From: Paludibacter sp. 47-17
GTDB taxonomy: Bacteria; Bacteroidota; Bacteroidia; Bacteroidales; Paludibacteraceae
Length of the DNA stretch: 64,000 bases
Reading direction: 5' to 3'
NCBI GenBank assembly: GCA_001898935.1
Contig: MKVT01000008.1
Coordinates: 1-64,000, forward strand
Part shown: positions 17,097-26,682 of the stretch, piece by piece
How positions within the stretch are numbered: position 1 is the first letter of the stretch
How the letters are laid out: every line of letters begins with the position of its first letter
Position numbers and translations under genes: made by a program
Notes under the pieces: generated by a model
What the model was told of the DNA's origin: nothing
The model's input: only the letters and a program-made list of their open reading frames with translations
The model's database searches: none

Positions 17097-18494
17097 ATGA
17101 AACAATTTAAAATACCCGAACTGGGAGAAAATATCAGCTCGGCCGTGATTGTCGGGGTACTGGTAAAAGTCGGCGATGAAGTATCGGTCGACCAGCCGGT
17201 ACTGGAGCTTGAAACCGACAAGGCAACCATCGAAGTGCCTTCTGATGTGAGTGGGCTGATTGTATCGCTCAACGTGAGTGAAGGCGATAAAGTAACCATC
17301 GGTCAGGTGGTGTTTGAAGTGAACGAAGCTGCGGGTGCTCCCGCCGCCGCACCTCCTGCCGCAGCGGTCGAAGCACCTGCACCCGTGGCCGACAAGGACG
17401 CAACTCCGGCGGCACCGCCCGCGCCCTCGGTTCCCGAAGCAGTTGCAGCCACTCCTTCGGCTCCGGCTGCAACGACCTCGACCGCCTCGGCCATTCATGC
17501 CGTGCCACCCGCCTCTCCGGCGGCGGTCGATGGGCCCTCGCATGCCGTGGTGCTGGTCGAAAATCAGCCTCCTATGTTGCAGAATTCGGCTCCGGCGGCT
17601 CCGTCGGTACGTCGCTTGGCACGTGAGATCGGTGTCAACATCAACGACATCAAAGGAACAGGTCCGGGCGGACGTATTTCGCTGGATGATGTGAAAGCCT
17701 ACAGTAAGCTGTTGCACGAAACCCGGGCCCAACAAACGGTGGCGGTAGCTGGCGCAGCACATTACGAACCCTTGCCCGATTTCTCGAAATACGGTACGGT
17801 GGTGGCTCAACCCATGTCGAATATCCGGTTGAAGACGGCACAGCACCTGAGCAATGCCTGGCAGACGATTCCCCACGTAACGCAATTCGACAAGGCGGAT
17901 ATTACAGAACTCGAGAAATTCCGGAAGAGCTATGCCAAACAGGCCGAGAAACAGGGAGTTAAACTTACCGTTACGGCGATCCTGGTAAAAATAATCACTT
18001 CGGCTCTGAAGCGTTTCCCGCAATTCAACTCGAGCGTGGATATGACCAATCAATCGATTATCTACAAAAATTACTATAATATCGGAATTGCTGTGGATAC
18101 CGAATTCGGGCTTATCGTGCCGGTGATTAAAAATGCCGACCAGATGAATGTGATTGAGATTTCGAAAGAAATGAACGCGCTGGCCGAAAAGGCGCGTAAC
18201 AAGAAAGTGAGTGTTGCCGATTTGCAGGGAGGATGTTTTACCATCACCAACCTGGGGGGCATTGGCGGAACTGCCTTTACTCCGATCGTGAATGCGCCCG
18301 AAGTGGCCATCCTGGGAGTTTCGCGCGGAGCGATCGAGCCGGTGTGGATCGATGGTAAATTCGAACCGCGCATGATGCTGCCGTTCTCGCTGTCGTACGA
18401 TCACCGTGTGATTGACGGGGCCGATGGAATCCGCTTCCTGAGATGGATAATAGATGCAATTGAAAATCCGTATAATTTAATTGTAAATGGTTAA
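17097..18494 (+). CDS. aceF: Dihydrolipoamide acetyltransferase (E2) of pyruvate dehydrogenase
   Basis: A 465-residue E2 core subunit that accepts the acetyl group and transfers it to CoA. Domains in order are one lipoyl domain (residues 1-78, lipoylated Lys42 in ETDKATIEV), a long Ala/Pro linker (about 80-155), a peripheral-subunit-binding domain (about 165-202, VRRLAREIGVNINDIKGTG), and the catalytic domain (about 230-465) ending with the active-site motif H436-x3-D440-G441 in SYDHRVIDG. E. coli AceF has three lipoyl domains; this one has one. It lies between aceE and lpd, in the same orientation. Confidence 0.95.
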   Translation: MKQFKIPELGENISSAVIVGVLVKVGDEVSVDQPVLELETDKATIEVPSDVSGLIVSLNVSEGDKVTIGQVVFEVNEAAGAPAAAPPAAAVEAPAPVADKDATPAAPPAPSVPEAVAATPSAPAATTSTASAIHAVPPASPAAVDGPSHAVVLVENQPPMLQNSAPAAPSVRRLAREIGVNINDIKGTGPGGRISLDDVKAYSKLLHETRAQQTVAVAGAAHYEPLPDFSKYGTVVAQPMSNIRLKTAQHLSNAWQTIPHVTQFDKADITELEKFRKSYAKQAEKQGVKLTVTAILVKIITSALKRFPQFNSSVDMTNQSIIYKNYYNIGIAVDTEFGLIVPVIKNADQMNVIEISKEMNALAEKARNKKVSVADLQGGCFTITNLGGIGGTAFTPIVNAPEVAILGVSRGAIEPVWIDGKFEPRMMLPFSLSYDHRVIDGADGIRFLRWIIDAIENPYNLIVNG

Positions 18495-18603
18495 TGATTA
18501 ATTGTTAATGGGGGGAGAGGAGGATGATCCGTATCGGGATTGTTTTCTCAACTCCCCGGCAACGATTGATAATTGATCCGTAACAATTATAATATTATTG
18601 TTT

Positions 18604-20007
18604 ATGAAAGTAGTAGTAATTGGTGGAGGGCCCGGCGGATATGCGGCTGCGTTTTATGCAGCCGACCTGGGCATGGAAGTAACGCTGATCGATAAGAATA
18701 CCAATCCCGGTGGGGTGTGCCTTTACAAAGGTTGTATTCCTTCGAAGGCCTTGTTGCATGTTGCCAAATTGATTAATGAGACCAAAGAAGCCAGGCACTG
18801 GGGGCTCGAGTTCGGGGAGCCGAAAATCGATATCGCCCAGTTGCGGGCGTTTAAAAATAAGGTAGTCAACAAACTTACCGGTGGGTTGGGTGTATTGTCG
18901 AAGCAGCGCAAAATCAATTTTGTGCAGGGAACGGCGGCATTTTCGTCGTCGACTTCGGTAGTGGTGACCAGGGCCGACGGCAGTTCCGAGACCATCACCT
19001 ACGATAAAGCCATTATAGCCACCGGTTCGGTGATTGCCACTATCCCGTCGCTGATGATCGATAGTCCGCGGCTGTTGAATTCCACCACGGCTCTGGATCT
19101 GCCGGCCATTCCTAAATCGCTGCTCGTAGTGGGGGGCGGATATATCGGTCTGGAACTGGGTTCGGTGTATGCTGCGCTGGGTTCAAAGGTTTCGGTGGTC
19201 GAATTTATGGACCGGATTCTTCCCGGGGCCGATCGCGATTTGGTGTCGCACCTCGAAAAGCGCCTGAAGGAATCGTTCGGAACAATTATGCTTCAGTCGA
19301 AAGTGGTGGGTATCGGCGAGTCGAAAGATGGTTTGCTGGTGAAAATCGAGAACAAAGAAGGCAAGGTGGAAGAACAGGAGTACGATTATGTGCTGATGTC
19401 GATCGGCCGTAAGCCGAAAACCGACGGATTGGGCCTGGAATATACCCAGGTGCGCGTGAACGAGCGCGGTTGGATCGTTGCCGACAAGAGCCTGAAAACC
19501 CACGATGAGCATATTTATGCCATTGGCGATATCGTGGGCGAGCCGATGTTGGCTCACAAGGCCTCGCACGAAGCCCGCGTTGCGGTCGACTCCATCAATG
19601 GGAAGCGGGTAGCTTTCGAGCCGCTGGCTATTCCGGCAGTAGTGTTTACCGATCCGGAGATTGCATGGGCGGGTATGACCGAAAATCAGGCAAAAGAAAA
19701 GGGAGTTCGTCACGAAGTGGTGAAATTCCCCTGGGCGGCCAGCGGGCGCGCCACCACACTCGATCGCAGCGATGGCCTGACCAAGATCATTGTTGATCCC
19801 GAAACCGAACGTATTCTGGGAGTAGGCTTGTGCGGCCCGGGTGCGGGTGAGATGATCGCCGAAGGCGTACTGGCCATCGAGATGGGAGCGACGGTAAAAG
19901 ATTTAGCGCTGACGATACATCCGCACCCGACGCTGTCGGAGACGGTGATGGAAGCGGCCGAATTGTTTTACGGACATTCGTCGCATCTCTACAAGCCTAA
20001 AAAATAA
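18604..20007 (+). CDS. lpdA: Dihydrolipoamide dehydrogenase (E3)
   Basis: A 467-residue flavoprotein that reoxidises the lipoyl group and makes NADH. The FAD-binding motif IGGGPGGYAAAFYA is at residues 6-19, the redox-active disulfide is Cys39 and Cys44 in VCLYKGCIPSK, and the NAD-binding motif is VVGGGYIGLELGSV. The C-terminal His-Glu pair is in TIHPHPTLSE, followed by the dimerisation end. The start chosen is ATG 18604; the frame also has TTG six bases earlier. The gene follows aceF by 109 bp without a clear promoter, so it is probably co-transcribed. Its stop lies 3 bp from the convergent ogt stop. Confidence 0.95.
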   Translation: MKVVVIGGGPGGYAAAFYAADLGMEVTLIDKNTNPGGVCLYKGCIPSKALLHVAKLINETKEARHWGLEFGEPKIDIAQLRAFKNKVVNKLTGGLGVLSKQRKINFVQGTAAFSSSTSVVVTRADGSSETITYDKAIIATGSVIATIPSLMIDSPRLLNSTTALDLPAIPKSLLVVGGGYIGLELGSVYAALGSKVSVVEFMDRILPGADRDLVSHLEKRLKESFGTIMLQSKVVGIGESKDGLLVKIENKEGKVEEQEYDYVLMSIGRKPKTDGLGLEYTQVRVNERGWIVADKSLKTHDEHIYAIGDIVGEPMLAHKASHEARVAVDSINGKRVAFEPLAIPAVVFTDPEIAWAGMTENQAKEKGVRHEVVKFPWAASGRATTLDRSDGLTKIIVDPETERILGVGLCGPGAGEMIAEGVLAIEMGATVKDLALTIHPHPTLSETVMEAAELFYGHSSHLYKPKK

Positions 20008-20010
20008 GGG

Positions 20011-20502
20011 TTAACTCAATTTCTCCCTCTCTACTAAGAGCGCTTTCATCGCCGTGCCCCACCGGTATCCGCCTAATTTTCCGGATGAGGTGAGCACCCG
20101 GTGGCAGGGGACGAAAACAGCCACAGGATTTTGGCCAATAGCGGTTCCGGTAGCGCGAACGGCTGTTGGCCTTCCTGTTTTCTGAGCAATATTTTTATAC
20201 GTACTAAGTTCGCCCGGTTTCAACTGTAATAGAGCTTGCCATACCGCAACCTGGAATTCGGTTCCCATCAGGTGCAAGGGCAAGGCGGCGGCTTTATCCG
20301 CCGATGCCGGCCATTCGTCGAGGAGTTCGACTACCTTACGGTGCAGTGGCTCTTCCTGCTTTATCAGTTCTGCCGGTCGAAACCGCCGTGTTAATTCTGA
20401 TACGGCATCTGTATCGAACAACACGCAACAGATCCCCTGTTCGGTGGTGCCCACCGTCGCTGCACCAAAGCGGGTTTTCAAAACGCTGTATTTTATTTTC
20501 AT
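20011..20502 (-). CDS. ogt: Methylated-DNA--protein-cysteine methyltransferase
   Basis: A 163-residue suicide repair protein that moves the alkyl group from O6-methylguanine (or O4-methylthymine) to its own Cys133 in the motif PCHRV. The helix-turn-helix DNA-binding part precedes it (residues 85-125, including the conserved RATGTAIGQNP). No Ada-type N-terminal domain is present. It lies 15 bp downstream of an AlkD-like DNA glycosylase on the same strand, making a two-gene alkylation-repair operon. Confidence 0.93.
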   Translation of the reverse strand: MKIKYSVLKTRFGAATVGTTEQGICCVLFDTDAVSELTRRFRPAELIKQEEPLHRKVVELLDEWPASADKAAALPLHLMGTEFQVAVWQALLQLKPGELSTYKNIAQKTGRPTAVRATGTAIGQNPVAVFVPCHRVLTSSGKLGGYRWGTAMKALLVEREKLS

Positions 20503-20517
20503 TTTAGGTATTAATTG

Positions 20518-21255
20518 TTAATTATGTGAGGACGGGTCATCAACCCTTATTTTTTCCATTGCGATCAATTTCAGGTCTTTCGGCATCTTTTCGATGGCAT
20601 ACCTGAGTGCTGTGCGGGGCATAGTGGCTCTCCGGGCTACCACAAAATTCAGAATTACCTGCTGGTGTTTCTGCGAAGCCACTTTGAGCATCCAGCCATA
20701 CCCTTTTTGTACAAGGTCGTCGCGATCGTGGAGGAGCGAGTCGGCAATCTCCAGAATATCCTGAAGAAACAATCCTTTGCGTGCCGGAACGATCAGCGAA
20801 ACAGCAGCTGCCCGGCGCATCCAACGGTTGGGCGATTTGGTAAATCGTTTTAATTGAGCAAGAAAAGAAGGGTACATTTCAATGAAATTCCCCATGGTAT
20901 GATTGCAAAATACATCGCAGGTAGCCCAATTGCTGACGTAGGTGTCGATCCATCGTTTGAAAAGTTCAAAGTCGCCGGGAGTAAAATACTTGCTCTGCGA
21001 TTCGGCCCAATTGCAGGCGATAATCGATTCTTCAAAATAGCCGGTTTGAAATAATTCTTCACATAAACCGAAAATTTCTTCCTTGGAGTCAGCTTTCACC
21101 AACTTCAGATATTCCTTACAGATAGAAGATACGGATGCGGATTTTACTCCGTGTAAACGAATTTCTTCTTTGAAAAAACGGCGGCCGCTCAGTCGCGTTT
21201 TCTCATCGGAACTGGCTTCCAGCTCCGCACTGATTTGTTCAATAAGTGCATTCAT
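20518..21255 (-). CDS. DNA alkylation repair protein, AlkD-like HEAT-repeat glycosylase
   Basis: A 245-residue all-helical protein of the AlkD/AlkC family. AlkD-type enzymes remove positively charged N3- and N7-alkylpurines without base flipping. Recognisable segments are WIDTYVSNWATCDVFC (about residues 105-120, holding conserved Trp and Asp residues of the active cleft), KSPNRWMRRAAAVSLIVPAR, and the later LVQKGYGWMLKVA. It precedes ogt in a likely operon, so the pair covers both N- and O-alkylation damage. Confidence 0.88.
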   Translation of the reverse strand: MNALIEQISAELEASSDEKTRLSGRRFFKEEIRLHGVKSASVSSICKEYLKLVKADSKEEIFGLCEELFQTGYFEESIIACNWAESQSKYFTPGDFELFKRWIDTYVSNWATCDVFCNHTMGNFIEMYPSFLAQLKRFTKSPNRWMRRAAAVSLIVPARKGLFLQDILEIADSLLHDRDDLVQKGYGWMLKVASQKHQQVILNFVVARRATMPRTALRYAIEKMPKDLKLIAMEKIRVDDPSSHN

Positions 21256-21364
21256 TGCGTGATTTTTTGACTAACAGGGGTCAAATGTATAAATTTTTTT
21301 TGAAAATCACATCCAGCCGCCACATTGTTTTCGTCTAACATACAAACAATTAAATTTCACATCA

Positions 21365-21718
21365 ATGAAAACAACAACAACACTTCTGATGGCGCTTCTG
21401 ATTTCCGCAGCAACTGTATCGAAGGTTTCGGCCGCTGCAATGACTTTTACCGCCAAGGTAACCGACGAATACAACCAACCGGTCGAAAATGCCGAAGCCG
21501 TACTGGTAAGTCCCGAAACCCGGCAGGTAATCAAGGCCAAAGCATCGGCCAACAAAGGCGAATACCTCTTCGAAAATGTATGCTGCGGCAATTACATCCT
21601 TTCGGTTAGCACTGCCGATAAAAAACACCTCGAAACTGAAAAGGTGGAGCTGAAAGGTAAACCGCAACATAAGGATGTAAAGGTAAAAGCTGCCGAAGAG
21701 CTCAGTTCTAAACTTTAA
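21365..21718 (+). CDS. Small secreted protein with a carboxypeptidase-regulatory-like beta-sandwich
   Basis: A 117-residue protein with an N-terminal signal peptide (hydrophobic residues 6-24, cleavage near VSA-AA). The mature part resembles the CarboxypepD_reg/SpaA-type fold seen at the start of many Bacteroidota outer-membrane proteins: TAKVTDEYNQPVENAEAVLV, then ANKGEYLFENVCCGNYILSV. Here it stands alone, so it is probably a periplasmic or surface accessory protein. Function unknown. A strong terminator follows. Confidence 0.6.
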   Translation: MKTTTTLLMALLISAATVSKVSAAAMTFTAKVTDEYNQPVENAEAVLVSPETRQVIKAKASANKGEYLFENVCCGNYILSVSTADKKHLETEKVELKGKPQHKDVKVKAAEELSSKL

Positions 21719-21753
21719 TTTTCTGCTTCCTGTTTCACGTTAATGGATCGGTT

Positions 21754-21789
21754 GCCCGGATAGAGAAATCTGTCCGGGTGCTTTTTTTT
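21754..21789 (+). terminator. Rho-independent terminator
   Basis: GCCCGGATAGA and TCTGTCCGGGT (within 21754-21780) form a stem around GAAA, followed by an eight-T run at 21782-21789. It separates the small secreted protein from the large permease fusion. Confidence 0.85.
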
Positions 21790-21852
21790 GTGGGACAGGA
21801 GTGAATTTCAATTCAATTTTTTATCTTTGTAGGGATTGTAAAACAACGAACT

Positions 21853-24800
21853 ATGGCAAAGGCGAAAAAATTCGGAGCATTCGGAGGAGTGTTTACACCT
21901 TCCATTCTTACTATATTAGGGGTTATTATGTATTTGCGCCTTCCGTGGATAGTAGGACAGGCGGGTTTGTTCGCTACCCTGGGAATCATCGTCGTGGCCC
22001 ATATTATTTCGGCCAGCACCGGGCTGAGCGTAGCTTCGATTGCAACCGATAAAAAAGTGGAAAGCGGAGGTACCTATTACATCATCTCCCGGAGTCTGGG
22101 ATTGCCCATCGGCGGTACCCTGGGCTGGGCTTTGTTTGTCGGGCTTTCGTTTAGCGTGAGTTTGTATCTGATCGGATTTGCCGAAGTGTTTCTTGGTTAT
22201 TTCGGTTTTGAGGTTACGCTTAACAACATCAGGATAGCCGGTGTGATTATCTTGCTGCTGGTAACCATTCTCACCTTTATCAGTACATCGCTGGCCATCA
22301 AGACGCAGTACATAATTATGACGGCGATGGTATTGTCGTTGATTTCGGTATTTCTCGGAAAGCATAACTTTGTTCCTGCGGCCCTGCAAACCGATACCTT
22401 ACCCGATTCGCTTCCCTGGATCGCTCTTTTTGCCATTTTCTTTCCGGCAGTAACCGGTTTTGAAGCAGGAGTGTCGATGTCGGGCGACCTGAAAGATCCG
22501 AAACGAGCCATTCCGGGCGGTACGATAGCCGCTATCGTGGTTGGTTTTGTGATCTATATCGGATTGGCCTATTATTTCAGCGCCACCGTCGATCGCCGGG
22601 TGCTGGTCGACGACCCGAATGTGTTGTTTGCTATCTCGTGGGTTCCGCAGCTGGTGATTGCCGGAATTTTGGGTGCGACGTTTTCGTCGGCTCTCGGAAG
22701 TATCCTGAGTGCCCCGCGCATTTTACAGGCGGTTGCCAAGGACCGCATTGCACCCCGGTTTTTTAGTAAAGGTCACGGTCCGTCGAACGAACCGCGCAAT
22801 GCCATTTTGCTTACCTTCGTGATCGCTCTGGGCGGAATTTTAATTGGCGAGTTGAATGTGATTGCCCGGGTAGTCACCACTTTTTTCATTATCACCTACG
22901 GATTTCTGAACATCACCTATACCGTTGAAAGCTGGGCCAGCAGCGATTTCCGGCCTTCGTTCCGCATTCCCCGGTTCGTAAGCATCGTAGGGGCCGTTGC
23001 CTCCATAGTGGTCATGATCCAGCTCGATATTCTGGCTATGATTGCAGCGTCGATCATCCTGCTGACCTTGTTTTTAGTCCTGCGCCGTCAGGAGCTCAAT
23101 CTGCAGTCGGGTGACACATGGACCAGCGTATGGATGTCGATCGTGAAACATGGATTGAAGAAACTGACCCGCAGCGAACTGCATACCCGCAACTGGCGAC
23201 CGAATGTGATTTTGATGAGCGGAGGAGTCACTGCGCGACCGCACCTCATTGAAATGGGCCTGGCACTGGTCGGACATCAGGGGGTGTTTACTAATTTCGA
23301 ACTCGAGCACGACGCCGGTTCTGCTCCCCGTCCTTCGGAAAAGGTGAAGGTGGAAAAGCTGAAGGATTATCCTGAGATTATTACCCGTAAATACCAGTGC
23401 AGTTCCATTTACGAAGGCATCGACATGATCAGCCGTGTATATGGTTTTTCGGGATTTGAACCCGATACCATTCTGATGGGCTGGCCGAAGGCTACGGCAG
23501 ATCCACTGCGTATGACTCAGCTCCTGGATAGCTTGCAACAGCGGGATTTTAACCTGGCTTTGCTCGATTACGACGAGGTACGTGGATTCGGCGCTTATGC
23601 GTCGGTCGATTTCTGGTGGAAGGGAAGTGGACGGGAGCTTTCGTTGGCGCTGCATTTGATGCGGTTTATAAGTTCCAGAAAGTCGTGGCGGAAGGCTCGT
23701 CTGCGCTTGTTGATCCTCAATGAGGATGCGACACTTACCGAGCGTTACTACGGCGTACTGAAGCAAATGGCCGACGATTACCGGCTTCCTGCCGAAGTGA
23801 AAGTGGTAATGAACCTGGAAAAGAAAGCTGCCGTCGAATGTATTGCCGTCGAGTCGGAGTCGGCGGATCTTACCCTCCTGGCGCTACCCGACAGGGAGGA
23901 GGAGCACAGTGTGCGTTTTATCGAACATGCCGACGCTTTGTCGTCGAAATTGCACAGTTGTTTATGGATACGTGCTTCGAACCGGTTCGAAACCATCGAA
24001 GTGCTGCCCGAAACGCAGCCCGAGCCAAGCCGGATGATGGAGGAGGCTGCCGGCGAGAAGGTGTGCACCTTGCTGGATGTAACCAATGCCCGGCGGGATG
24101 CCAGGGAGCTTACCGAATTTGCAGAAAAGATGGATGCGGATCTGGAGCAGTTGAAGTCCGGACTGTTTACCGTGCTGGAACACCGGCGATGGGCGGTGGC
24201 CGATGCATTGCACGCCGGAGTGGGATCGCCGCAACAATGGCTACAATTGATCGATCGTCAGCTGAAAGAAGAGCTTGCTTTTGAGGAGGCACTTGCCGGC
24301 CGCATGGTGGGAGCATTTCTGAACGCTGTAAAAACCACGGTCGACAACCTGGTTCAACAGCTGGCCCTCAAGCCCGGCCGCAACCATACGAAAGCGATGG
24401 AGGTGGCGGTGCGCTATTATTTATACGCACGGAGAGTGGATTCGGTCGAGCGTTTCTATAATAGTTTTTTACTTCGTACGCTGCACTATACGGTTTCGTT
24501 GCGCGAAATGCTTACGCAAGCACAGGATGAGGACCGGTTAGAGGCATTGAAGCTAGCTGCACAAGCGCATCTCAGAGCGATGCATTTCGACCTGGTTACC
24601 GATATGCGGAAAGATATCATTCTGCTTTCGCAACTGCTCGACAGTGCCAAACTGAGCGAAATGTATCCCGGAATGAAGAAACTCGTTGCGCAGAAGGAAG
24701 CCAGGCTGATCGAGCTGGAGGAGGCGCCGGGCCGTATGCGGAGGTTTATTCAGCTGCAGTGGAATAAAGCGATACTCGATGGATTGTGTCTGGATACCCG

Positions 24801-26682
24801 CGATAAGGTTTCCGCAGCTATCGGGCAGTTGACGGGAGAGGTGAATAGGGTGTTAAAGGCCGGTTTGTATCACTCTCTTTCGGGGTTGCAGGTTCGGCTG
24901 AGCGATCCTCAGCACAGGCCGGTAGAAGCCGCAGAGGGCGGAATGCCTTTGGTGGATTTGCTTTTTGTTCAGCTGAACGATCGATTACGCGATATTGTGG
25001 CAGACCTGCCCGAATTGATTACGGTACCCGGCAACCGTCTGCCCGAAGACTTGTCGATTGATAAGGCCGGCGATAGCGAGGAGCTGGAAATCAACATCCG
25101 TACTACGGTGGATTATTATATCAGCAACGAGCTGGTCGATCAGATCAATAAGCAGGCTCAGTTGTTCGGCAAGGGTGTACAGCGTGTGGCTGTGGCTGTT
25201 TCGAATATTACAAAATTGGCCACTTACCATCGATCGCAGTTTCAGGCTGCCGCTTCGGCCGATACGCGGGTATTCGACGATTTGAGGCAGAATGTCGAAA
25301 AAGAAACGGCAGATCTGGAAGCGATTGAAGCCACCCTGAAACAGGAGATGGAAGGGGCGTTAAAAAGGGCATTCGAATCATTGAGCGCTGTTGAGATTGT
25401 GAATGCTGCCGGCCGTCCCGGGGCGCGTATCGTGCCCCGTTATCAGCAGCGCAAGGCCCAGCGCCGGTTGGTACAGGCCATTGGCGACTACCGCCGTCGA
25501 TTGATACAGGCGCTGGTGGCCCTGTTTTATCATCAAAGCAAGGGCGTGTTGTGGACCAAGCGGCAAGAACTGACCGGAGAGCGGTCGTTGTTGTACCCGG
25601 GCGATGTTGTAAAGCAATACGCCGGGCGTCATCGACTCCATTCGAAAGTGATCGATCAATTGCCTTATTATTACGTCAATTTATTCACCGATGATGCGGG
25701 GGCATCGCAGGAATTCAGGGTGGTGATGCAGGAAGAGACCGCGCGGGGCAACCGGGCTATTGAACGGTTTAAGGAAGGTAATGCCGGGATGGTGATAGTG
25801 ACCGGCGACCGGGGGTCGGGCAAAAGTTCGATGGCCAGGTACCTGGTCGAGACGCATTTCGAAAAGCAGGATATCTGGCGGGTCCGGCCGCCTCTCGAAT
25901 GCAGTTCGGATGTGAAGAATTTCGACGATCAGCTGAAAGCGTTTGCCGGGGGCCGGGGTTCGCTGGAGCGCCGGCTGGACGAACTTTCGGGGAAAAAGGT
26001 GGTGTTGATCGACGATCTGGAGTTGTGGTGGGAGCGGCGCAGGCAGGGTACACAGGTGATCGACCGGATCGTGGAGCTGATGGGCATGTATGGTTCGCGC
26101 TTGCTGGTCGTGGCTACGGTGAACCGGTATGCACTCCGGGTGCTGGAACAACTGACGCCACTTACTTCGTGGGTTGGGGAGCTGATTTATTGTCAGCCTT
26201 TTAATGCCGGCGAACTGAAGGAGATGATTTTAACCCGGCATCAGGCAGGAGGGATGCGTTTTGTGCTTGACGACCAGGAAGAAGACGATTTTTCGGATTG
26301 GGCCTATGCACGTTATTTCAATCACCTGTTTAATTGTACCGGTGGCAATCCGGGTGCGGCAGCACATTGCTGGCTCGGCGGTATCCGTTCGGTGGAGGGG
26401 ATGCGTATTCGTATTGAGCGTCCGGTGCAGGAGGAGTTGCATGCGGTAGGATATCTGACGGATAGCGAGTGGATGGTGATTTTGCAGTTGGTGATGCATC
26501 GCAGGGTGTCGGTGGGCGGTTTAGCCCGTTCGTTGAACCGGGATTCCGAAAGAGTAGGAGCGGTCGTACGGCAGTTGCTTCACAATGGCGTATTGCATGA
26601 AACAACTACAGGGGTTTATATGCTGGAACCCTTTATGGAACAGGCATTAATTTCGAATCTGAAAAAATTGACATACCTATGA
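21853..26682 (+). CDS. SLC12-like cation-chloride cotransporter fused to a P-loop ATPase and winged-helix-like end
   Basis: An exceptional 1609-residue protein. Residues 1-410 are a 12-helix APC-superfamily permease of the cation-chloride cotransporter (SLC12) type, starting FGAFGGVFTPSILTILGVI. Residues about 445-720 match the SLC12 cytosolic domain (NWRPNVILMSGG at 447, VDFWW at 585-589). Residues 720-1280 are helical with no family I recognise. A P-loop NTPase follows: Walker A GDRGSGKSS at 1318-1326 and Walker B VVLIDD at 1383-1388, with an AAA/STAND-like look. About 1534-1590 looks like a winged helix. The stop overlaps an MscS-type gene by 4 bp. Ion substrate and ATPase role are unknown; ATP- or ligand-gated transport control is an inference. 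Confidence 0.8.
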   Translation: MAKAKKFGAFGGVFTPSILTILGVIMYLRLPWIVGQAGLFATLGIIVVAHIISASTGLSVASIATDKKVESGGTYYIISRSLGLPIGGTLGWALFVGLSFSVSLYLIGFAEVFLGYFGFEVTLNNIRIAGVIILLLVTILTFISTSLAIKTQYIIMTAMVLSLISVFLGKHNFVPAALQTDTLPDSLPWIALFAIFFPAVTGFEAGVSMSGDLKDPKRAIPGGTIAAIVVGFVIYIGLAYYFSATVDRRVLVDDPNVLFAISWVPQLVIAGILGATFSSALGSILSAPRILQAVAKDRIAPRFFSKGHGPSNEPRNAILLTFVIALGGILIGELNVIARVVTTFFIITYGFLNITYTVESWASSDFRPSFRIPRFVSIVGAVASIVVMIQLDILAMIAASIILLTLFLVLRRQELNLQSGDTWTSVWMSIVKHGLKKLTRSELHTRNWRPNVILMSGGVTARPHLIEMGLALVGHQGVFTNFELEHDAGSAPRPSEKVKVEKLKDYPEIITRKYQCSSIYEGIDMISRVYGFSGFEPDTILMGWPKATADPLRMTQLLDSLQQRDFNLALLDYDEVRGFGAYASVDFWWKGSGRELSLALHLMRFISSRKSWRKARLRLLILNEDATLTERYYGVLKQMADDYRLPAEVKVVMNLEKKAAVECIAVESESADLTLLALPDREEEHSVRFIEHADALSSKLHSCLWIRASNRFETIEVLPETQPEPSRMMEEAAGEKVCTLLDVTNARRDARELTEFAEKMDADLEQLKSGLFTVLEHRRWAVADALHAGVGSPQQWLQLIDRQLKEELAFEEALAGRMVGAFLNAVKTTVDNLVQQLALKPGRNHTKAMEVAVRYYLYARRVDSVERFYNSFLLRTLHYTVSLREMLTQAQDEDRLEALKLAAQAHLRAMHFDLVTDMRKDIILLSQLLDSAKLSEMYPGMKKLVAQKEARLIELEEAPGRMRRFIQLQWNKAILDGLCLDTRDKVSAAIGQLTGEVNRVLKAGLYHSLSGLQVRLSDPQHRPVEAAEGGMPLVDLLFVQLNDRLRDIVADLPELITVPGNRLPEDLSIDKAGDSEELEINIRTTVDYYISNELVDQINKQAQLFGKGVQRVAVAVSNITKLATYHRSQFQAAASADTRVFDDLRQNVEKETADLEAIEATLKQEMEGALKRAFESLSAVEIVNAAGRPGARIVPRYQQRKAQRRLVQAIGDYRRRLIQALVALFYHQSKGVLWTKRQELTGERSLLYPGDVVKQYAGRHRLHSKVIDQLPYYYVNLFTDDAGASQEFRVVMQEETARGNRAIERFKEGNAGMVIVTGDRGSGKSSMARYLVETHFEKQDIWRVRPPLECSSDVKNFDDQLKAFAGGRGSLERRLDELSGKKVVLIDDLELWWERRRQGTQVIDRIVELMGMYGSRLLVVATVNRYALRVLEQLTPLTSWVGELIYCQPFNAGELKEMILTRHQAGGMRFVLDDQEEDDFSDWAYARYFNHLFNCTGGNPGAAAHCWLGGIRSVEGMRIRIERPVQEELHAVGYLTDSEWMVILQLVMHRRVSVGGLARSLNRDSERVGAVVRQLLHNGVLHETTTGVYMLEPFMEQALISNLKKLTYL

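Noticed and set aside
16782-18404. 540-codon minus-strand frame opposite aceE/aceF
   Set aside because: Its Arg/Gly/Cys-rich product is the reverse-frame image of the Ala/Pro linker and other codon-biased stretches of aceF; the plus-strand genes are certain.
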